NCBI GenBank assembly: GCA_964450685.1
Contig: CAYVDN010000002.1
Location: 56,433-120,432, forward strand
Reading direction: 5' to 3'
From: JBAOHV01 sp964450685
GTDB lineage: Bacteria; Actinomycetota; Acidimicrobiia; Acidimicrobiales; Microtrichaceae
DNA: 64,000 nt
The notes under the pieces were generated by a model. It was not told where the DNA came from. It searched no databases and saw only the letters and a program-made list of their open reading frames with translations. Numbering within the stretch: position 1 is the first letter of the stretch; every line of letters starts with the position of its first letter. Positions 33,048-42,388 of this stretch are shown here, in pieces. The translations under genes were made by a program, and so were the position numbers.

Positions 33048-34194
33048 GGTTGCGCATCGCCTGGTTCACGCGTTGTTCGTTCTCGATCAACGCAAAGCGC
33101 ACGTGTCCCTCGCCTCCGGGACCGAACCCGACACCGGGAGAGAGCGCGACCTGGGCCTCGCGCACCAGGAAGGAGCAGAACTCGACCGATCCCATCTCGG
33201 CGTACGGTTCGGGGATCTTGGCCCAGGCGAACATCGTCCCCATCGGCGGATCGATGTGCCAGCCGATGCGGTCCAGTCCACTGCACAGGCTGTCACGGCG
33301 CCGCTGATAGATCTCGTTCACCTCTACCGGGAAGTCGGCCAGCTCGTTCATGGTGACGGTCGCGGCGATCTGTATCGGCTGGAAGGTGCCGTAGTCCAGG
33401 TACGACTTCAGCTTGGCGAGCGCGGCGATCACCTGTGGGTTGCCCAGCATGAAAGCAACACGCCAACCAGCCATCGAGAACGACTTGGTCATCGAGTAGA
33501 GCTCGACCGCCACCTCCTTGGCGCCCTCGGCCTGGAGGATCGATGGAGGTCGATAACCGTCGAACCCCAGATCTGCGTAGGCGTTGTCGTGGACGAGCAG
33601 CACCTCGTGTTCACGGGCGAAGTCGACCACTCGCTGCATGAAGTCGAGGTCCACGCAGGTCGTGGTCGGGTTGTGCGGGAACGACAGCACGATCACCCGG
33701 GGCTTGGGGTGTGAGTATTCCCACTGCTCGACCATGTTGGCGAAGAACTCGTCGCCGGTACCGAGGGGAATCTCCCGCACGTTCGCACCGGCGAACAGTG
33801 GGCCGAAGATGTGGATCGGGTAGCTGGGCGAAGGCACCAGAGCGACGTCGCCCTTCTCCAACAGGACCCACATCAGGTGGCTGAAGCCCTCCTTCGCGCC
33901 GATGGTGCTGATCACCTCGGTCTCCGGGTCGAGCTCGACCCCGAAGCGGTGCCGGTAGTAGTCGGCCGCCGCCTGGCGCAGCTTGGGGATACCCCGTGAC
34001 GCCGAGTAGCGGTGGTTCCGCTCGTTCTGTGCCGCTTCGCAGAGCTTTTCGACCGCCACCGGCGGTGAAGGCAGATCAGGGTTACCGAAACCCAGGTCGA
34101 TGATGTCGGCTCCGTCGCGACGGGCTGCCACCTTCAGACTGTCGATGATCGTGAAGACGTACGGCGGCAGCTCGGTGATGCGACGGAACTCCAT
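33019..34194 (-). CDS. Class I/II aminotransferase (alanine transaminase-like)
   Basis: PLP-dependent aminotransferase of fold type I, 391 residues. Visible are FGNPDLPSPP, RYSASRGIPKLRQA, the NPTTTCVD motif, VHDNAYADLGFDG and the PLP lysine in SMTKSFSMAGWR. The opening MEFRRITELPPYVF and the general sequence resemble AlaC/YfdZ alanine transaminases rather than AspC. Overlap of 29 bases with the TetR gene at the 3' ends. A TACCGT box lies 8 bases before ATG 34194. Confidence 0.9.
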   Translation of the reverse strand: MEFRRITELPPYVFTIIDSLKVAARRDGADIIDLGFGNPDLPSPPVAVEKLCEAAQNERNHRYSASRGIPKLRQAAADYYRHRFGVELDPETEVISTIGAKEGFSHLMWVLLEKGDVALVPSPSYPIHIFGPLFAGANVREIPLGTGDEFFANMVEQWEYSHPKPRVIVLSFPHNPTTTCVDLDFMQRVVDFAREHEVLLVHDNAYADLGFDGYRPPSILQAEGAKEVAVELYSMTKSFSMAGWRVAFMLGNPQVIAALAKLKSYLDYGTFQPIQIAATVTMNELADFPVEVNEIYQRRRDSLCSGLDRIGWHIDPPMGTMFAWAKIPEPYAEMGSVEFCSFLVREAQVALSPGVGFGPGGEGHVRFALIENEQRVNQAMRNLKRALPKLG

Positions 34195-34202
34195 GTCCGA
34201 CA

Positions 34203-34208
34203 ACGGTA
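34203..34208 (-). promoter_or_regulatory. -10 box of the aminotransferase gene
   Basis: TACCGT on the minus strand, 8 bases before ATG 34194. Confidence 0.45.
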
Positions 34209-34234
34209 GTGGCCCTCCGCCCCCTCGCCGGAAC

Positions 34235-35206
34235 TCACGTCGCGTGCTGGTAGGCACCCAGGATCGCCGCGCCGATCGCGCCGGCATCCGGGCCGCCCGG
34301 AGTGACCATTATTCGAACGTTGCGGTCACGCACGGCACCCGCGAAGCGGGCTTCGAGATGCTCACCGATGAGCACCTCGAGCAGATCGCCGTGAGCGCTC
34401 AGGCCCCCGCCGATCACGACAGCGTCCGGGTCGAGCAGCATGATCACGTTGGCCACGCCCAACGCCACGTACCCGGCGAACTCGCCGAAGACCTCGAGGG
34501 CCCCCTGATCGCCCAACTCGACCCGGTCGGTCACGTGCTCGCCCCTGATCGCCTCGAGCGAGCCGGCCGCCTCGAGCACCCCCGGCGCACGGCCCTGCTC
34601 GGCGGCGATCCTGGCCAGCCTGGCCAGTCCGGTGCCCGACGCGTAGGCCTCCCAGCAGCCGCGCTGACCGCAGGCACACGGTGCGCCGTCGAGATCGATC
34701 ACCATGTGGCCGGGCTCGCCGGCGAATCCGTTCGCCCCACGCAGCAGTCGTCCGTCGAGGATCACTCCCCCGCCGATCCCGGTGCCGAGCGTGATGGCGA
34801 CGAGGCTCTCAGCGTCCTTGGCGAAGAGGCGGTGTGCTGCGACCGCGGTGCAGTTGGCATCGTTGTCCACCAGCGTGGGCAGGTCGAACTTCTCACCGAG
34901 CTCCGCGGCGACGTCCACGCCGATCAGTCCCGGGGCGTTGGGCGAGCTGCGCACGACTCCGTGACGGTCCACGAAGCCGGCAAGGCCGATCCCGATCGAT
35001 GCGGGCTCGGTCGCGTCACGCCCTATGAGCGTGGCGACGGAGTCGATGATCGTGGCCACGACCTCGTCGGAGTCGGCGTTGGACGGCGCCTCTACCCGAT
35101 CGATGACGTGGGGCGGCGCCCCGTGCGACGGAAGCTCGACCAACAGCGAGCGGACCTTCGTGCCGCCGACGTCAACTCCGATGTAGCGAGGCGAGGTCCA
35201 GGTCAT
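34235..35206 (-). CDS. ROK-family glucokinase
   Basis: A 323-residue ROK kinase with the phosphate loop GVDVGGTK, the sugar-binding LVDNDANCTAVAAH, the TLGTGIGGGVILDG loop, EPGHM and the Zn-binding CACGQRGCWE. Length and motif set fit actinobacterial glucokinase (Glk) better than the first ROK gene in this window does. It phosphorylates glucose to glucose 6-phosphate, feeding the PFK step encoded nearby. No HTH domain. It lies 40 bases upstream of the aminotransferase on the same strand. Confidence 0.9.
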   Translation of the reverse strand: MTWTSPRYIGVDVGGTKVRSLLVELPSHGAPPHVIDRVEAPSNADSDEVVATIIDSVATLIGRDATEPASIGIGLAGFVDRHGVVRSSPNAPGLIGVDVAAELGEKFDLPTLVDNDANCTAVAAHRLFAKDAESLVAITLGTGIGGGVILDGRLLRGANGFAGEPGHMVIDLDGAPCACGQRGCWEAYASGTGLARLARIAAEQGRAPGVLEAAGSLEAIRGEHVTDRVELGDQGALEVFGEFAGYVALGVANVIMLLDPDAVVIGGGLSAHGDLLEVLIGEHLEARFAGAVRDRNVRIMVTPGGPDAGAIGAAILGAYQHAT

Positions 35207-35256
35207 CGGGTCGAAAGTCGATCACAACGGACGGATCGGTGCCACTGGACATTCGA

Positions 35257-35275
35257 CCGACCTGTGGCCGGTCGG
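35257..35275 (-). terminator. Possible hairpin terminator of the SMC-like gene
   Basis: CCGACC-N7-GGTCGG, a perfect 6-bp stem 7 bases after the stop codon of the SMC-like gene (minus strand). No U-tract follows, so the assignment is tentative. Confidence 0.35.
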
Positions 35276-35282
35276 GTCCGGA

Positions 35283-37370
35283 TCAGAGATCCAGGCGCGC
35301 CGCCTGGTCACCCAGCGACTCGACCCACCGGGCGGTGTCGTCGTCGTCGGCGACCAGGACGACCTGCACCAGCTCGGAGAGACGCTGCATTCGTGTGAGA
35401 ACGGCAGCGCGGGCGTCAGGCGCGAGCGGAACGCCCTCCACCAGCAGAGGGACGGACCCGACGAACGACACCGAACGTTGGCGTGCCATCCGGTCGATCA
35501 GAGCCCATTCGAGAGACTCGGCGTCGCCTGCTCCCGGCCCCTCCTCCACGGACGTGAGCGATGCGGCAGCACGCGCCCAGCGGGGTGGCGCCGGCGGTGG
35601 CACGATCGCAGCGTCTGCAGCTGCGATGCGTCCCAGCAGTTCACGCTCGTGGTCCCGCAGCTCCAACTCCTGGGTGCGCAGATCGGCGAGCCTCGCGGTC
35701 GCCTCGTCGTGCGCCCTGACCCGCTCCTGGGCCGCCGCGAGCCTGTCCAGCGCCTCGTCCAGCTCCGACTCGACCTGCGCCCAGCGGCTGATCCGCTCCA
35801 TCTCCGCGGCTCCGTCGACTTCGCCGAGGAGCCGTTCGAGCTCCACCACGGCGGTCTCCGAGTCACGTATCCAGGTGGCCAGGTCGGCGAACCAGCTCAG
35901 CAACCGGCCAACGGTGTCGGCGTCAGGGGTTTCGGTTCCGGCGATCGACTCAGGCACCGGTGGTGTCGACGCGACAGCAACCGGACCAGCGGGGACGGCC
36001 GGGTCGAACGAGATGACAGCGTTCCACGCCGACAACAACGCCTCGTCGAGGCTCTGCTGCGCCGCTGCGACGGACGCGACGTCGACCACGAGGTGACGAC
36101 GGAGGTCGTCGATCAGCACTCGCACCGCCTCCACCGACGAGTCGAGCTCACCCTCCACACCCTGGTGCACGGTTTCACGACCGTCGGCCAGGTGGGAATC
36201 GGCCGTCCTGACGAGCATCACGAGTTCGTTCAGAGCGGTCGACACCGCAGCCGGATCGACTGCGGCTGCCTCCGACTCGGCCAGCGCCTCGCGGAGCCGC
36301 TTCTCCTCACCGAGCGCACGTTCCAGTTCCTCGGCACGGTCCAGCTCCGCACGCACCGATGGGATCCCCATCACATAGGCGCTGTAGGTGTCGAAACCCA
36401 GATGGTCGAGGAGGATCGCCTGCTCCGAGCGGAGCTCCACCAGGCGACGCTTGCTGCGACCGCCGAGCACTCCGGAACGTTCGTCGACGGCGAAGATCTC
36501 GTCCCGGACGGCCTCGAGTCGCTGGACGACCGTGCGGTCCACCTGCGTGTGGCCGGAGTGCTCGCGCAGGTCTGCCACCCAGGCAGACGCTGCTTCGAGA
36601 CCCGCCGTTGCTTCGGCCACCCGGTCCGCCGACAGCCGCTGAGCGTGCTCCAGAGCCTCGAACTCCGCCAGGGAGGATTCGAGCTGACCGGCCAGATCCA
36701 CTGCGACGCCGTCGGGTTGGTCAGCCAGCCTCCGATCCTCGGACAGGTTCGATGCTGCGTCCTGCAACAATGATCCACTCACGGAAATGGCTGCGGCACG
36801 GTCGACGACTGCGCGGAGCTCGGCGAGCTGCGAAGCCGCCTGCAGCATGCGGGTGTCGGCTTCACCAGGACGGCGATCCCATTCGACCCTGAGCGCGGCT
36901 CGCCTCGTCTCGAGCGCGTCGATCTGGCCCAGGCAGACCTCGAGCGCGGCGTTCGCGTACGGATCGAGCCCCTCCCGGACCATGTCGATGCGAGTGCCCA
37001 GCTCGGTGCGAGCGGATGTGACTTCGCGCAGCTGGGCCCGAAGTGTCGCCTCATCGTTGCTGACGACGACCACGGGCGGCGGCAGCGTGACGTCCGACCC
37101 AGCCGGCACAGGCCCACCGAAGTGCAGGACGGGATCTATCCCCGGGCTCAGGCCCAACTGCTCGACTGTCGACGGATCCATCGCCAGACGCACCCCGCTG
37201 ACCTCGATCACGCCCGTCTCCGCGGGGGCGCCGTCGCCGGCGAGGGCGCGCAGAGTGCTCCGCAGTCGGTGGCGCACCTCTGGTCCGCTGCCACGCAGCA
37301 GCGTGAGCTTGGGGTGCAACTCCAGGGCGGCGCCACCGGGCGCAAGACGGTCTATGTGGACGAGCTTCAT
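35283..37370 (-). CDS. SMC/Rad50-like coiled-coil protein with degenerate ATPase ends
   Basis: A 695-residue protein. The N-terminus (LVHIDRLAPGGAALELHPKLTLLRGSG) has the strand pattern of SMC/Rad50/RecF heads. But the P-loop place reads LLRGSGPEVRHRLRS, with no GK[ST]. A long predicted coiled coil (about 120-620) is broken by HLGFDTYSAYVMG. The C-terminal end has FVGSVPLLVEGVPL, like a Walker B/D-loop without the acidic pair, and QVVLVADDDDTARWVESL, like an SMC C-terminal strand. It could be an inactive SMC-type scaffold. It heads a minus-strand group with a repeat protein and an ArsA-like ATPase. Function unknown. Confidence 0.7.
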   Translation of the reverse strand: MKLVHIDRLAPGGAALELHPKLTLLRGSGPEVRHRLRSTLRALAGDGAPAETGVIEVSGVRLAMDPSTVEQLGLSPGIDPVLHFGGPVPAGSDVTLPPPVVVVSNDEATLRAQLREVTSARTELGTRIDMVREGLDPYANAALEVCLGQIDALETRRAALRVEWDRRPGEADTRMLQAASQLAELRAVVDRAAAISVSGSLLQDAASNLSEDRRLADQPDGVAVDLAGQLESSLAEFEALEHAQRLSADRVAEATAGLEAASAWVADLREHSGHTQVDRTVVQRLEAVRDEIFAVDERSGVLGGRSKRRLVELRSEQAILLDHLGFDTYSAYVMGIPSVRAELDRAEELERALGEEKRLREALAESEAAAVDPAAVSTALNELVMLVRTADSHLADGRETVHQGVEGELDSSVEAVRVLIDDLRRHLVVDVASVAAAQQSLDEALLSAWNAVISFDPAVPAGPVAVASTPPVPESIAGTETPDADTVGRLLSWFADLATWIRDSETAVVELERLLGEVDGAAEMERISRWAQVESELDEALDRLAAAQERVRAHDEATARLADLRTQELELRDHERELLGRIAAADAAIVPPPAPPRWARAAASLTSVEEGPGAGDAESLEWALIDRMARQRSVSFVGSVPLLVEGVPLAPDARAAVLTRMQRLSELVQVVLVADDDDTARWVESLGDQAARLDL

Positions 37371-37432
37371 TGAGGACCTCGCCTCCCCGTCGGCACGCAG
37401 ACCCGCTCTCATGAGGTTCTCGACCCGGCGTT

Positions 37433-37870
37433 TCAGTCCACCGCTATCCGTCGCACCCGGCGGCGGGGTGCCGGGGACTCGGGTTCGGTCGGCGCAGCGG
37501 CCTCGGCGTCGCCGAACAACTCAGCTTCCCCGAACAACTCAGCTTCCCCGAACAACTCCTCGTCCCCGAACAGCTCCTCCCCCTCCCGGGAGGTACCCAC
37601 TGCATCGCCCTCGTCGGTGTCCACACCACCGAACCACGCTGCGGTCTCCCATGGCTGGAGCCGGCTCGACGAGTTCGGCCCCTGTCCGGGAACCACACTC
37701 CCGATGCCGCCTCGCAGAAGGTCTACGACCTGGGTTGCTGCGCCCCTGAACCGGTCAGGGTCCTCGACCACCTCCTCGGCGACGTCGAGGAACGATCTGG
37801 CTGCCGCGAGCAGCTCTCGAGCAGCTCGTTGCAGGTGCTCGACACCGTCAGCGGTTCGGGGGTCGTCCAT
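37433..37870 (-). CDS. Acidic protein with ELFGEA hexapeptide repeats
   Basis: A 145-residue hypothetical protein. An N-terminal helical region of about 60 residues (VEHLQRAARELLAAARSFLDV) is followed by a linker and a run of hexapeptides EELFGD, EELFGE, AELFGE, AELFGD encoded by 18-bp repeats. The C-terminus is a short basic end (PRRRVRRIAVD). The repeat copy number may vary between strains. It lies between the ArsA-like ATPase and the SMC-like gene on the same strand. No family recognised. Confidence 0.72.
   Translation of the reverse strand: MDDPRTADGVEHLQRAARELLAAARSFLDVAEEVVEDPDRFRGAATQVVDLLRGGIGSVVPGQGPNSSSRLQPWETAAWFGGVDTDEGDAVGTSREGEELFGDEELFGEAELFGEAELFGDAEAAAPTEPESPAPRRRVRRIAVD
37512..37583. 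repeat. Four-copy 18-bp tandem repeat (coding)
   Basis: CCGAAC begins each 18-base unit at 37512, 37530, 37548 and 37566. The first two units are identical; the others drift. It lies in frame in the 145-residue protein gene and encodes the ELFG(E/D)(A/E) repeats. Confidence 0.9.
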
Positions 37871-37903
37871 GCCCGCAATCTTGGCCCTTGGTGAACTCGC
37901 CCG

Positions 37904-39193
37904 TCACCTGCGCCCGGCGGTGTCGCCAACGGTCACAGGCGAGGGGTCTACCCGATCAGCGGGCTCGTCCGCTCGTCTCCCCACGTCGACAGGCGAGATC
38001 GATGGCCGGTCGAACTCGACCGTGAGTCGGCCGCTGTCGAGGTTCGCTCCGGAGATCTCGCGGTTGCGCAAGGAGTCCGGCAGCACCAAGTTGCGACGGT
38101 GCGGTCCGACCGCCACGAACAACTCGTCGGAGTTTCGGGTCAGGTCGACCTCGTCGCGATCGGTGAAGGGCAACTCGATCGAGAGCGCCACACGATCACC
38201 GTCTGCGCGGATCCGCATCGGCTGTTCGTCGACCAGCCGCTCCGACGGGTCAACCGGCCCCCAGATGTGCGCGGCCAGATCCGCGAGCTGCTCGAGACCG
38301 ACGACCTCAGCGCCCCGGTGTTCCGCTTCGAACCGCGGCAGCGGCCCGAAGCTCCGCTCGATCTCACAGAGATGCCTTGCCTGGGCGTCTCGCCAGCGAA
38401 GGAGCCATGGATCGTCGCCCGCTTCGGGCAGCACCCGGTTGACGACCACGCCGTCAACTTGGTACCCGAACAGCGAAAGATACGTGTAGGTGCGGCGGGC
38501 CTCAGCGATGACCATGTGTTCAGGGGTCATGACCAGCCTGGCCGACGTGATCGATGGGTCCGCGAGGATGCGTCGCACCCCGTCGAGCTGGTCGTAGAAG
38601 CGCTGGCCCGCAGCGAACACGGCGTCGTCCGCGACCGGTAACGACGTCAGACGGGTCAGCACCGGACCGACCACGCGTGTGACTCGCCGAGACGCCGGGA
38701 AGAGTTTGTCCATGTACCAGCTGAGGACATCGGGCAACGAAAGCAGTCTGATCGTCTCCGCTGTCGGCGCGCAGTCGACGACCACGGTGTCGTAGCGACC
38801 CGATCGGACCACTGCTTCGAGTTCGGTGAGAGCGAACAGCTCGTCGAGCCCAGGCACTACCGCAAGCTCCTCGGCCTCCAGTCCCGCCACCCCGGCCCAG
38901 GCCAACACGGCGAGCATCCACTCCCGCAACTCGCCCCAGCTGTCCTCGAGACGCTCGCGGGCATCCAGCTGCTGAGCCCAACACCCGCTCTCGACCTGCC
39001 GCGGCTCGGATCCCAGGTCGAGCTCCATCGAGTCGGACAGCGAATGCGCCGGATCGGCGGAAGTCACCAGGACGCGGTGGCCCGCCCTGGCCAGGTGCAC
39101 CGCCGTCGCCGCGGATGTGGTCGTCTTTCCAACCCCGCCCTTGCCGGTGAACAACAGGACGCGGGTCCGGCGACCCGTGACCGACCCCGTCAC
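37904..39193 (-). CDS. ArsA/Get3-type ATPase
   Basis: A 429-residue ArsA-family P-loop ATPase. The deviant Walker A GKGGVGKTT lies at 17-25, then SADPAHSLSDSM, VVVDCAPTAETIRLLSLP, and VNRVLPEA. The C-terminal 65 residues form an alpha-crystallin-like ArsA domain (VALSIELPFTDRDEVDL). No arsenic gene is near, so a Get3-like client-targeting role is as likely as metal transport. GTG 39193 is chosen because it overlaps the stop of the upstream membrane protein gene (GTGA); the frame opens slightly earlier. Confidence 0.88.
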   Translation of the reverse strand: MTGSVTGRRTRVLLFTGKGGVGKTTTSAATAVHLARAGHRVLVTSADPAHSLSDSMELDLGSEPRQVESGCWAQQLDARERLEDSWGELREWMLAVLAWAGVAGLEAEELAVVPGLDELFALTELEAVVRSGRYDTVVVDCAPTAETIRLLSLPDVLSWYMDKLFPASRRVTRVVGPVLTRLTSLPVADDAVFAAGQRFYDQLDGVRRILADPSITSARLVMTPEHMVIAEARRTYTYLSLFGYQVDGVVVNRVLPEAGDDPWLLRWRDAQARHLCEIERSFGPLPRFEAEHRGAEVVGLEQLADLAAHIWGPVDPSERLVDEQPMRIRADGDRVALSIELPFTDRDEVDLTRNSDELFVAVGPHRRNLVLPDSLRNREISGANLDSGRLTVEFDRPSISPVDVGRRADEPADRVDPSPVTVGDTAGRR

Positions 39194-39735
39194 CGGGCCC
39201 TCTCGGGGAACAGACCGTGACGCACCGCCCACAGACCGCAGAAGGCCAGACCGATGGTGGGTACGAGCGTGCCGAAGGCCAGCGGTGTGAACGGATCCAG
39301 CGCCGCGGCGATGACGGCGACCACGACCTGGACGCTCAACGATCCGAGCAGATGGAGCTGGATTGACCGCGGTGCGGAGCCCGCCAGGAAGAACAACCCT
39401 CCTATGCCCATTTCGGACTCCCTGGAGCGCGCCGCGGCCAGGACCAGGTCGACCATGAAGAGGGCGCAGCCGGCGAGGAAGAGAAGCACCGACACGAAGA
39501 AGTAGACACCCACCGCATCGGCGGGATCGATGAGAGCGGGGACTGCGGCGAGAGTGAACACGGCGGTACAGAGCCAGGAGAGGACGACGATCGGACGCCC
39601 GGGCGGCCGGTCGCCGAATCGCTCGCGCATGAGAGCCGCGCGGAGCTCACGTTGCTCGTCCCGGCGCGCCTCGACCGCAGCGCGGGCCTCTGCGGCTGTG
39701 GGCGGGCGATCGCCTCGGGTCGACCCGGTGCTCAT
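39190..39735 (-). CDS. Four-segment membrane protein
   Basis: A 181-residue protein. A basic/acidic cytoplasmic start (AEARAAVEARRDEQRELRAALMRERF) is followed by about four hydrophobic segments at roughly 50-67, 73-96, 110-150 and 155-172. The family is not recognised. It overlaps queG upstream (ATGA) and the ArsA-like gene downstream (GTGA), so the three are probably one transcript. Function unknown; partner with the ArsA-type ATPase is an inference from position only. Confidence 0.78.
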   Translation of the reverse strand: MSTGSTRGDRPPTAAEARAAVEARRDEQRELRAALMRERFGDRPPGRPIVVLSWLCTAVFTLAAVPALIDPADAVGVYFFVSVLLFLAGCALFMVDLVLAAARSRESEMGIGGLFFLAGSAPRSIQLHLLGSLSVQVVVAVIAAALDPFTPLAFGTLVPTIGLAFCGLWAVRHGLFPERAR

Positions 39736-40898
39736 CGAGCAACATCTTCGCGGTGATCCACCCGTGCCGACCAACGCTGACGCTCAGCTAGCAGGTCCCG
39801 ACGCTCCCGGCGCCCGGCGGTGTCGAGCAGGTCGGCACGTCCGATGCGCAGCGCCGCCCAGGCGGCGTGCGATGAGAGCATGGTGTCGTCACCGTCGAGG
39901 TGGCGTTCGAGCAGCGCTACGATCTGCTCGTCGTCAGGCGAAGCAGTCCCCCGCTCGGCGATCGAGTTGGCCAGCGCGACGAGGGCGTTGCGTCGAAGGT
40001 AACGGGGGTCACGCCTGGGCACGTACCAACGGCCCACGTGTTCGAGAAGGTCCGGGTCCTGCGCTTCCAGCACCCAGAGCAGATCGACCCACTCGCCGGG
40101 GTCCCCGACACCCGTTGGGGGTTCTGACCTGCTGACGCCGCGTCGCTCCTCGCGTCCCGATGGTGGGCAGACCTCCTGGCAGTCGTCACATCCGTAGATG
40201 CGGTCGGACAGGGCGACGCGGAACTCATGGGGCAGGTCACCGTCCTGCTGGACGTGCCAGGCGAGGCAACGACGGGCATCGACCACGCCCGGGGCGATGA
40301 TCGCTCCGGTCGGGCAGCCGTCCATGCACCGTCGGCAGGTACCACAGCCGTCCGCCACCGGGTCCGGACGTGGCCCCAGATCGGCGTCGGTGAGGACGGA
40401 GCCGAGCACGAACCAGCTGCCGTGGCCCGGCACCAGGACGTTCGCGCTCTTCCCGTACCAGCCCAGCCCGGCGCGCACTGCGGCGGCGCGATCGACCAGA
40501 GCGTTGTCATCCGCCACCACCCGGGCGCGGAATCCGCAGTCATGAAGCAGCTCTGCCACCTCGCCCAATGCTGATCGCAGCCTGCTGTAGTGGTCCTCGG
40601 TCGCGTAACGAGCGACACGTCCGTGGGGTGTACCGGGGGCCTCCGGCATCGGCACGGCATATCCCAGAGCCCCTACGACCAGGGAGCGGACACCTGCGAA
40701 ACTCACCGACGGATCGGTCGAACGGGCCGGGTTGCGGTAGGTGAACTGCATCCCGCCGTTCAGGCCCTCGGATCTGCGCTCCTCGAGTATCCGCCTGGTG
40801 TCATCGAACGGCTGGGCGTCACAGGCCCCGACGTGATCCAGGCCGGCCGCGCGACCAGCGGCGACGACCCTCGCCAGCAGCTCCGCCGGGTCGCTCAC
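39732..40898 (-). CDS. queG: QueG, epoxyqueuosine reductase
   Basis: Cobalamin- and Fe-S-dependent reductase that makes queuosine in tRNA at its last step. It has 388 residues. The N-terminal B12-binding region is followed by two 4Fe-4S motif sets: CGTCRRCMDGCPTGAI, a further Cys in RRCLAW, and CDDCQEVCP. The C-terminal third looks like the HEAT-repeat tail of the family. No other queuosine gene is in the window. The GTG start overlaps the stop of the NYN gene (GTGA). Confidence 0.92.
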   Translation of the reverse strand: MSDPAELLARVVAAGRAAGLDHVGACDAQPFDDTRRILEERRSEGLNGGMQFTYRNPARSTDPSVSFAGVRSLVVGALGYAVPMPEAPGTPHGRVARYATEDHYSRLRSALGEVAELLHDCGFRARVVADDNALVDRAAAVRAGLGWYGKSANVLVPGHGSWFVLGSVLTDADLGPRPDPVADGCGTCRRCMDGCPTGAIIAPGVVDARRCLAWHVQQDGDLPHEFRVALSDRIYGCDDCQEVCPPSGREERRGVSRSEPPTGVGDPGEWVDLLWVLEAQDPDLLEHVGRWYVPRRDPRYLRRNALVALANSIAERGTASPDDEQIVALLERHLDGDDTMLSSHAAWAALRIGRADLLDTAGRRERRDLLAERQRWSARVDHREDVAR

Positions 40899-42388
40899 GT
40901 GCGCAGCAGGTCGAGCAGCTCCGATGACCTGGCCACGTTCGCTCCCAGCCGCCGTGCGCCGTCGCTGACCCTCCTGTCGGAACTGATCACGAGCACGGGT
41001 GTGTCCGTGGGGAGGCCCTTGACGGTCGACAGGATCACGTCGTCGGCTTCGGTCCCGGCAGCCGAGAAGTGGACCCGGATCGGCAGCGGCGCAGCAACAT
41101 GGGGACGGGCACCGTCGGAGTCGCCGTCGAAGACCACGTGGATCCGTGCCACGACCGTCGCCTGGAGCGCGCCGAGTGCCCGGATCAGGGTGTCACGCTG
41201 TGCCGAGGGGTCAAGCAACGGCCATCCTTCCATCGTCACGTTGTAGCCGTCGACGATTGCAACCAGTTCCTTGCTTGCCAACAACTGACGCATCCCCTCC
41301 GCGGTTCCTTCGAGCACACCGCCGCGCAGGCGTAGCGGCACCCGCCGCGGAGGTCGGGGTGGAGTGGTACCGGCTGTGCCGTCGCGCTCACAGCTGTCGT
41401 TGCCGACGACTTCCCCGTTGCCGGTATGTCCTTCCTCGGTGTCGTCAGCGAGCGCCTCTGCCGCCGCTGCAAGGGCGGCGCCTAGTTCGCGGGCGGCCAC
41501 CGCTGCGTTTCCCACCGCCTCTGCCGCCGTGCGACGACGGTCGTCGGCCCAGGTCGAGGATGCGGTTTCGGCCGTGTCCGAACTGCGTTCCGGGTGGTCG
41601 ACGGTTCCTCCGACCGCCACCGTCACGGACTCTGACGCTGCCGATGCCTCGAGCTCGGCGATACGCGCCAGCGCGGCGTCGAGTGCTGCCCGGTCGCTCC
41701 GCTGTCGTTCGAGCCGATCGGTCGAGATCGACTCCGCTGCCTTCAGCTCACGTACGGCCCGGGCACGTTCGGAGTCGAGCCGCGCGACCGACTCGGCAAG
41801 CTCGTTACGCTCCGCGTTCAACGACAGGACGTCCGCCCGCAGCCCGGCCACGGTGCGCTCGGCATCGGCCCTCGCTGCGGTGGCCACTTCCAGGTCTGCC
41901 CTCAGCCTCTCGACATTCTCGAGAAGCTGCTCGACACGTCGTTGCGAGCTCATCTCGGTCCGGGCGACGTCGATGTCGTGTCGCTCCTCGGCATCAGCAC
42001 GGAACAGGCGATCGAGGTCCTGCTGCCACGACGCGGGCCGGGTCAGGAACAGCAGCGAAGCCCGGCCGAGCTGCGCCTCGTCCGCCCCGTCAGCCACCCT
42101 GGAACGGAAGCCCTCGTCCTCGTCCAGGACATCGAGCACAGCCCGAAGCGCCCGCTGTGGCAGACGCTTCGTGAATCCCAGGAACGGCCGCAACGCTGCC
42201 GGTGGGTCGGGCGCGTCCCTGCTGCCGCGGTCGCGACGCGCGGTCTGCACGGCCCGCTCGGCTGCACCGGAGAGCAGTTCGGGCGCCTCGACCATGACGT
42301 CCGTGATCCCGGGGGCCTGCAACCCAGGGGCTGACGGGTCCGATGGCTCCGGTTCAGGAGCCGGTGGCTGGGTCGAGGTCGGAGGCAT
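40895..42388 (-). CDS. NYN-domain RNase-like protein with coiled coil
   Basis: A 497-residue protein. After a Pro-rich start and an N-terminal helical domain (RPFLGFTKRLPQRALRAVL), a long coiled coil spans about 135-260. The C-terminal 150 residues form a YacP-like NYN/PIN-type domain: IVDGYNVTMEGWP, IHVVFDGDSD, TEADDVILS and VISSDRRVSDGARRLGANV, with conserved acidic residues for metal-dependent RNA cleavage. RNase activity is inferred from the fold. The start overlaps the zinc-ribbon gene by 35 bases; a later start is possible. Confidence 0.8.
   Translation of the reverse strand: MPPTSTQPPAPEPEPSDPSAPGLQAPGITDVMVEAPELLSGAAERAVQTARRDRGSRDAPDPPAALRPFLGFTKRLPQRALRAVLDVLDEDEGFRSRVADGADEAQLGRASLLFLTRPASWQQDLDRLFRADAEERHDIDVARTEMSSQRRVEQLLENVERLRADLEVATAARADAERTVAGLRADVLSLNAERNELAESVARLDSERARAVRELKAAESISTDRLERQRSDRAALDAALARIAELEASAASESVTVAVGGTVDHPERSSDTAETASSTWADDRRRTAAEAVGNAAVAARELGAALAAAAEALADDTEEGHTGNGEVVGNDSCERDGTAGTTPPRPPRRVPLRLRGGVLEGTAEGMRQLLASKELVAIVDGYNVTMEGWPLLDPSAQRDTLIRALGALQATVVARIHVVFDGDSDGARPHVAAPLPIRVHFSAAGTEADDVILSTVKGLPTDTPVLVISSDRRVSDGARRLGANVARSSELLDLLRT

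Noticed and set aside
37512..37583. Four 18-bp repeats considered as a CRISPR-like array
   Set aside because: The units are contiguous without spacers and translate into an in-frame hexapeptide repeat.
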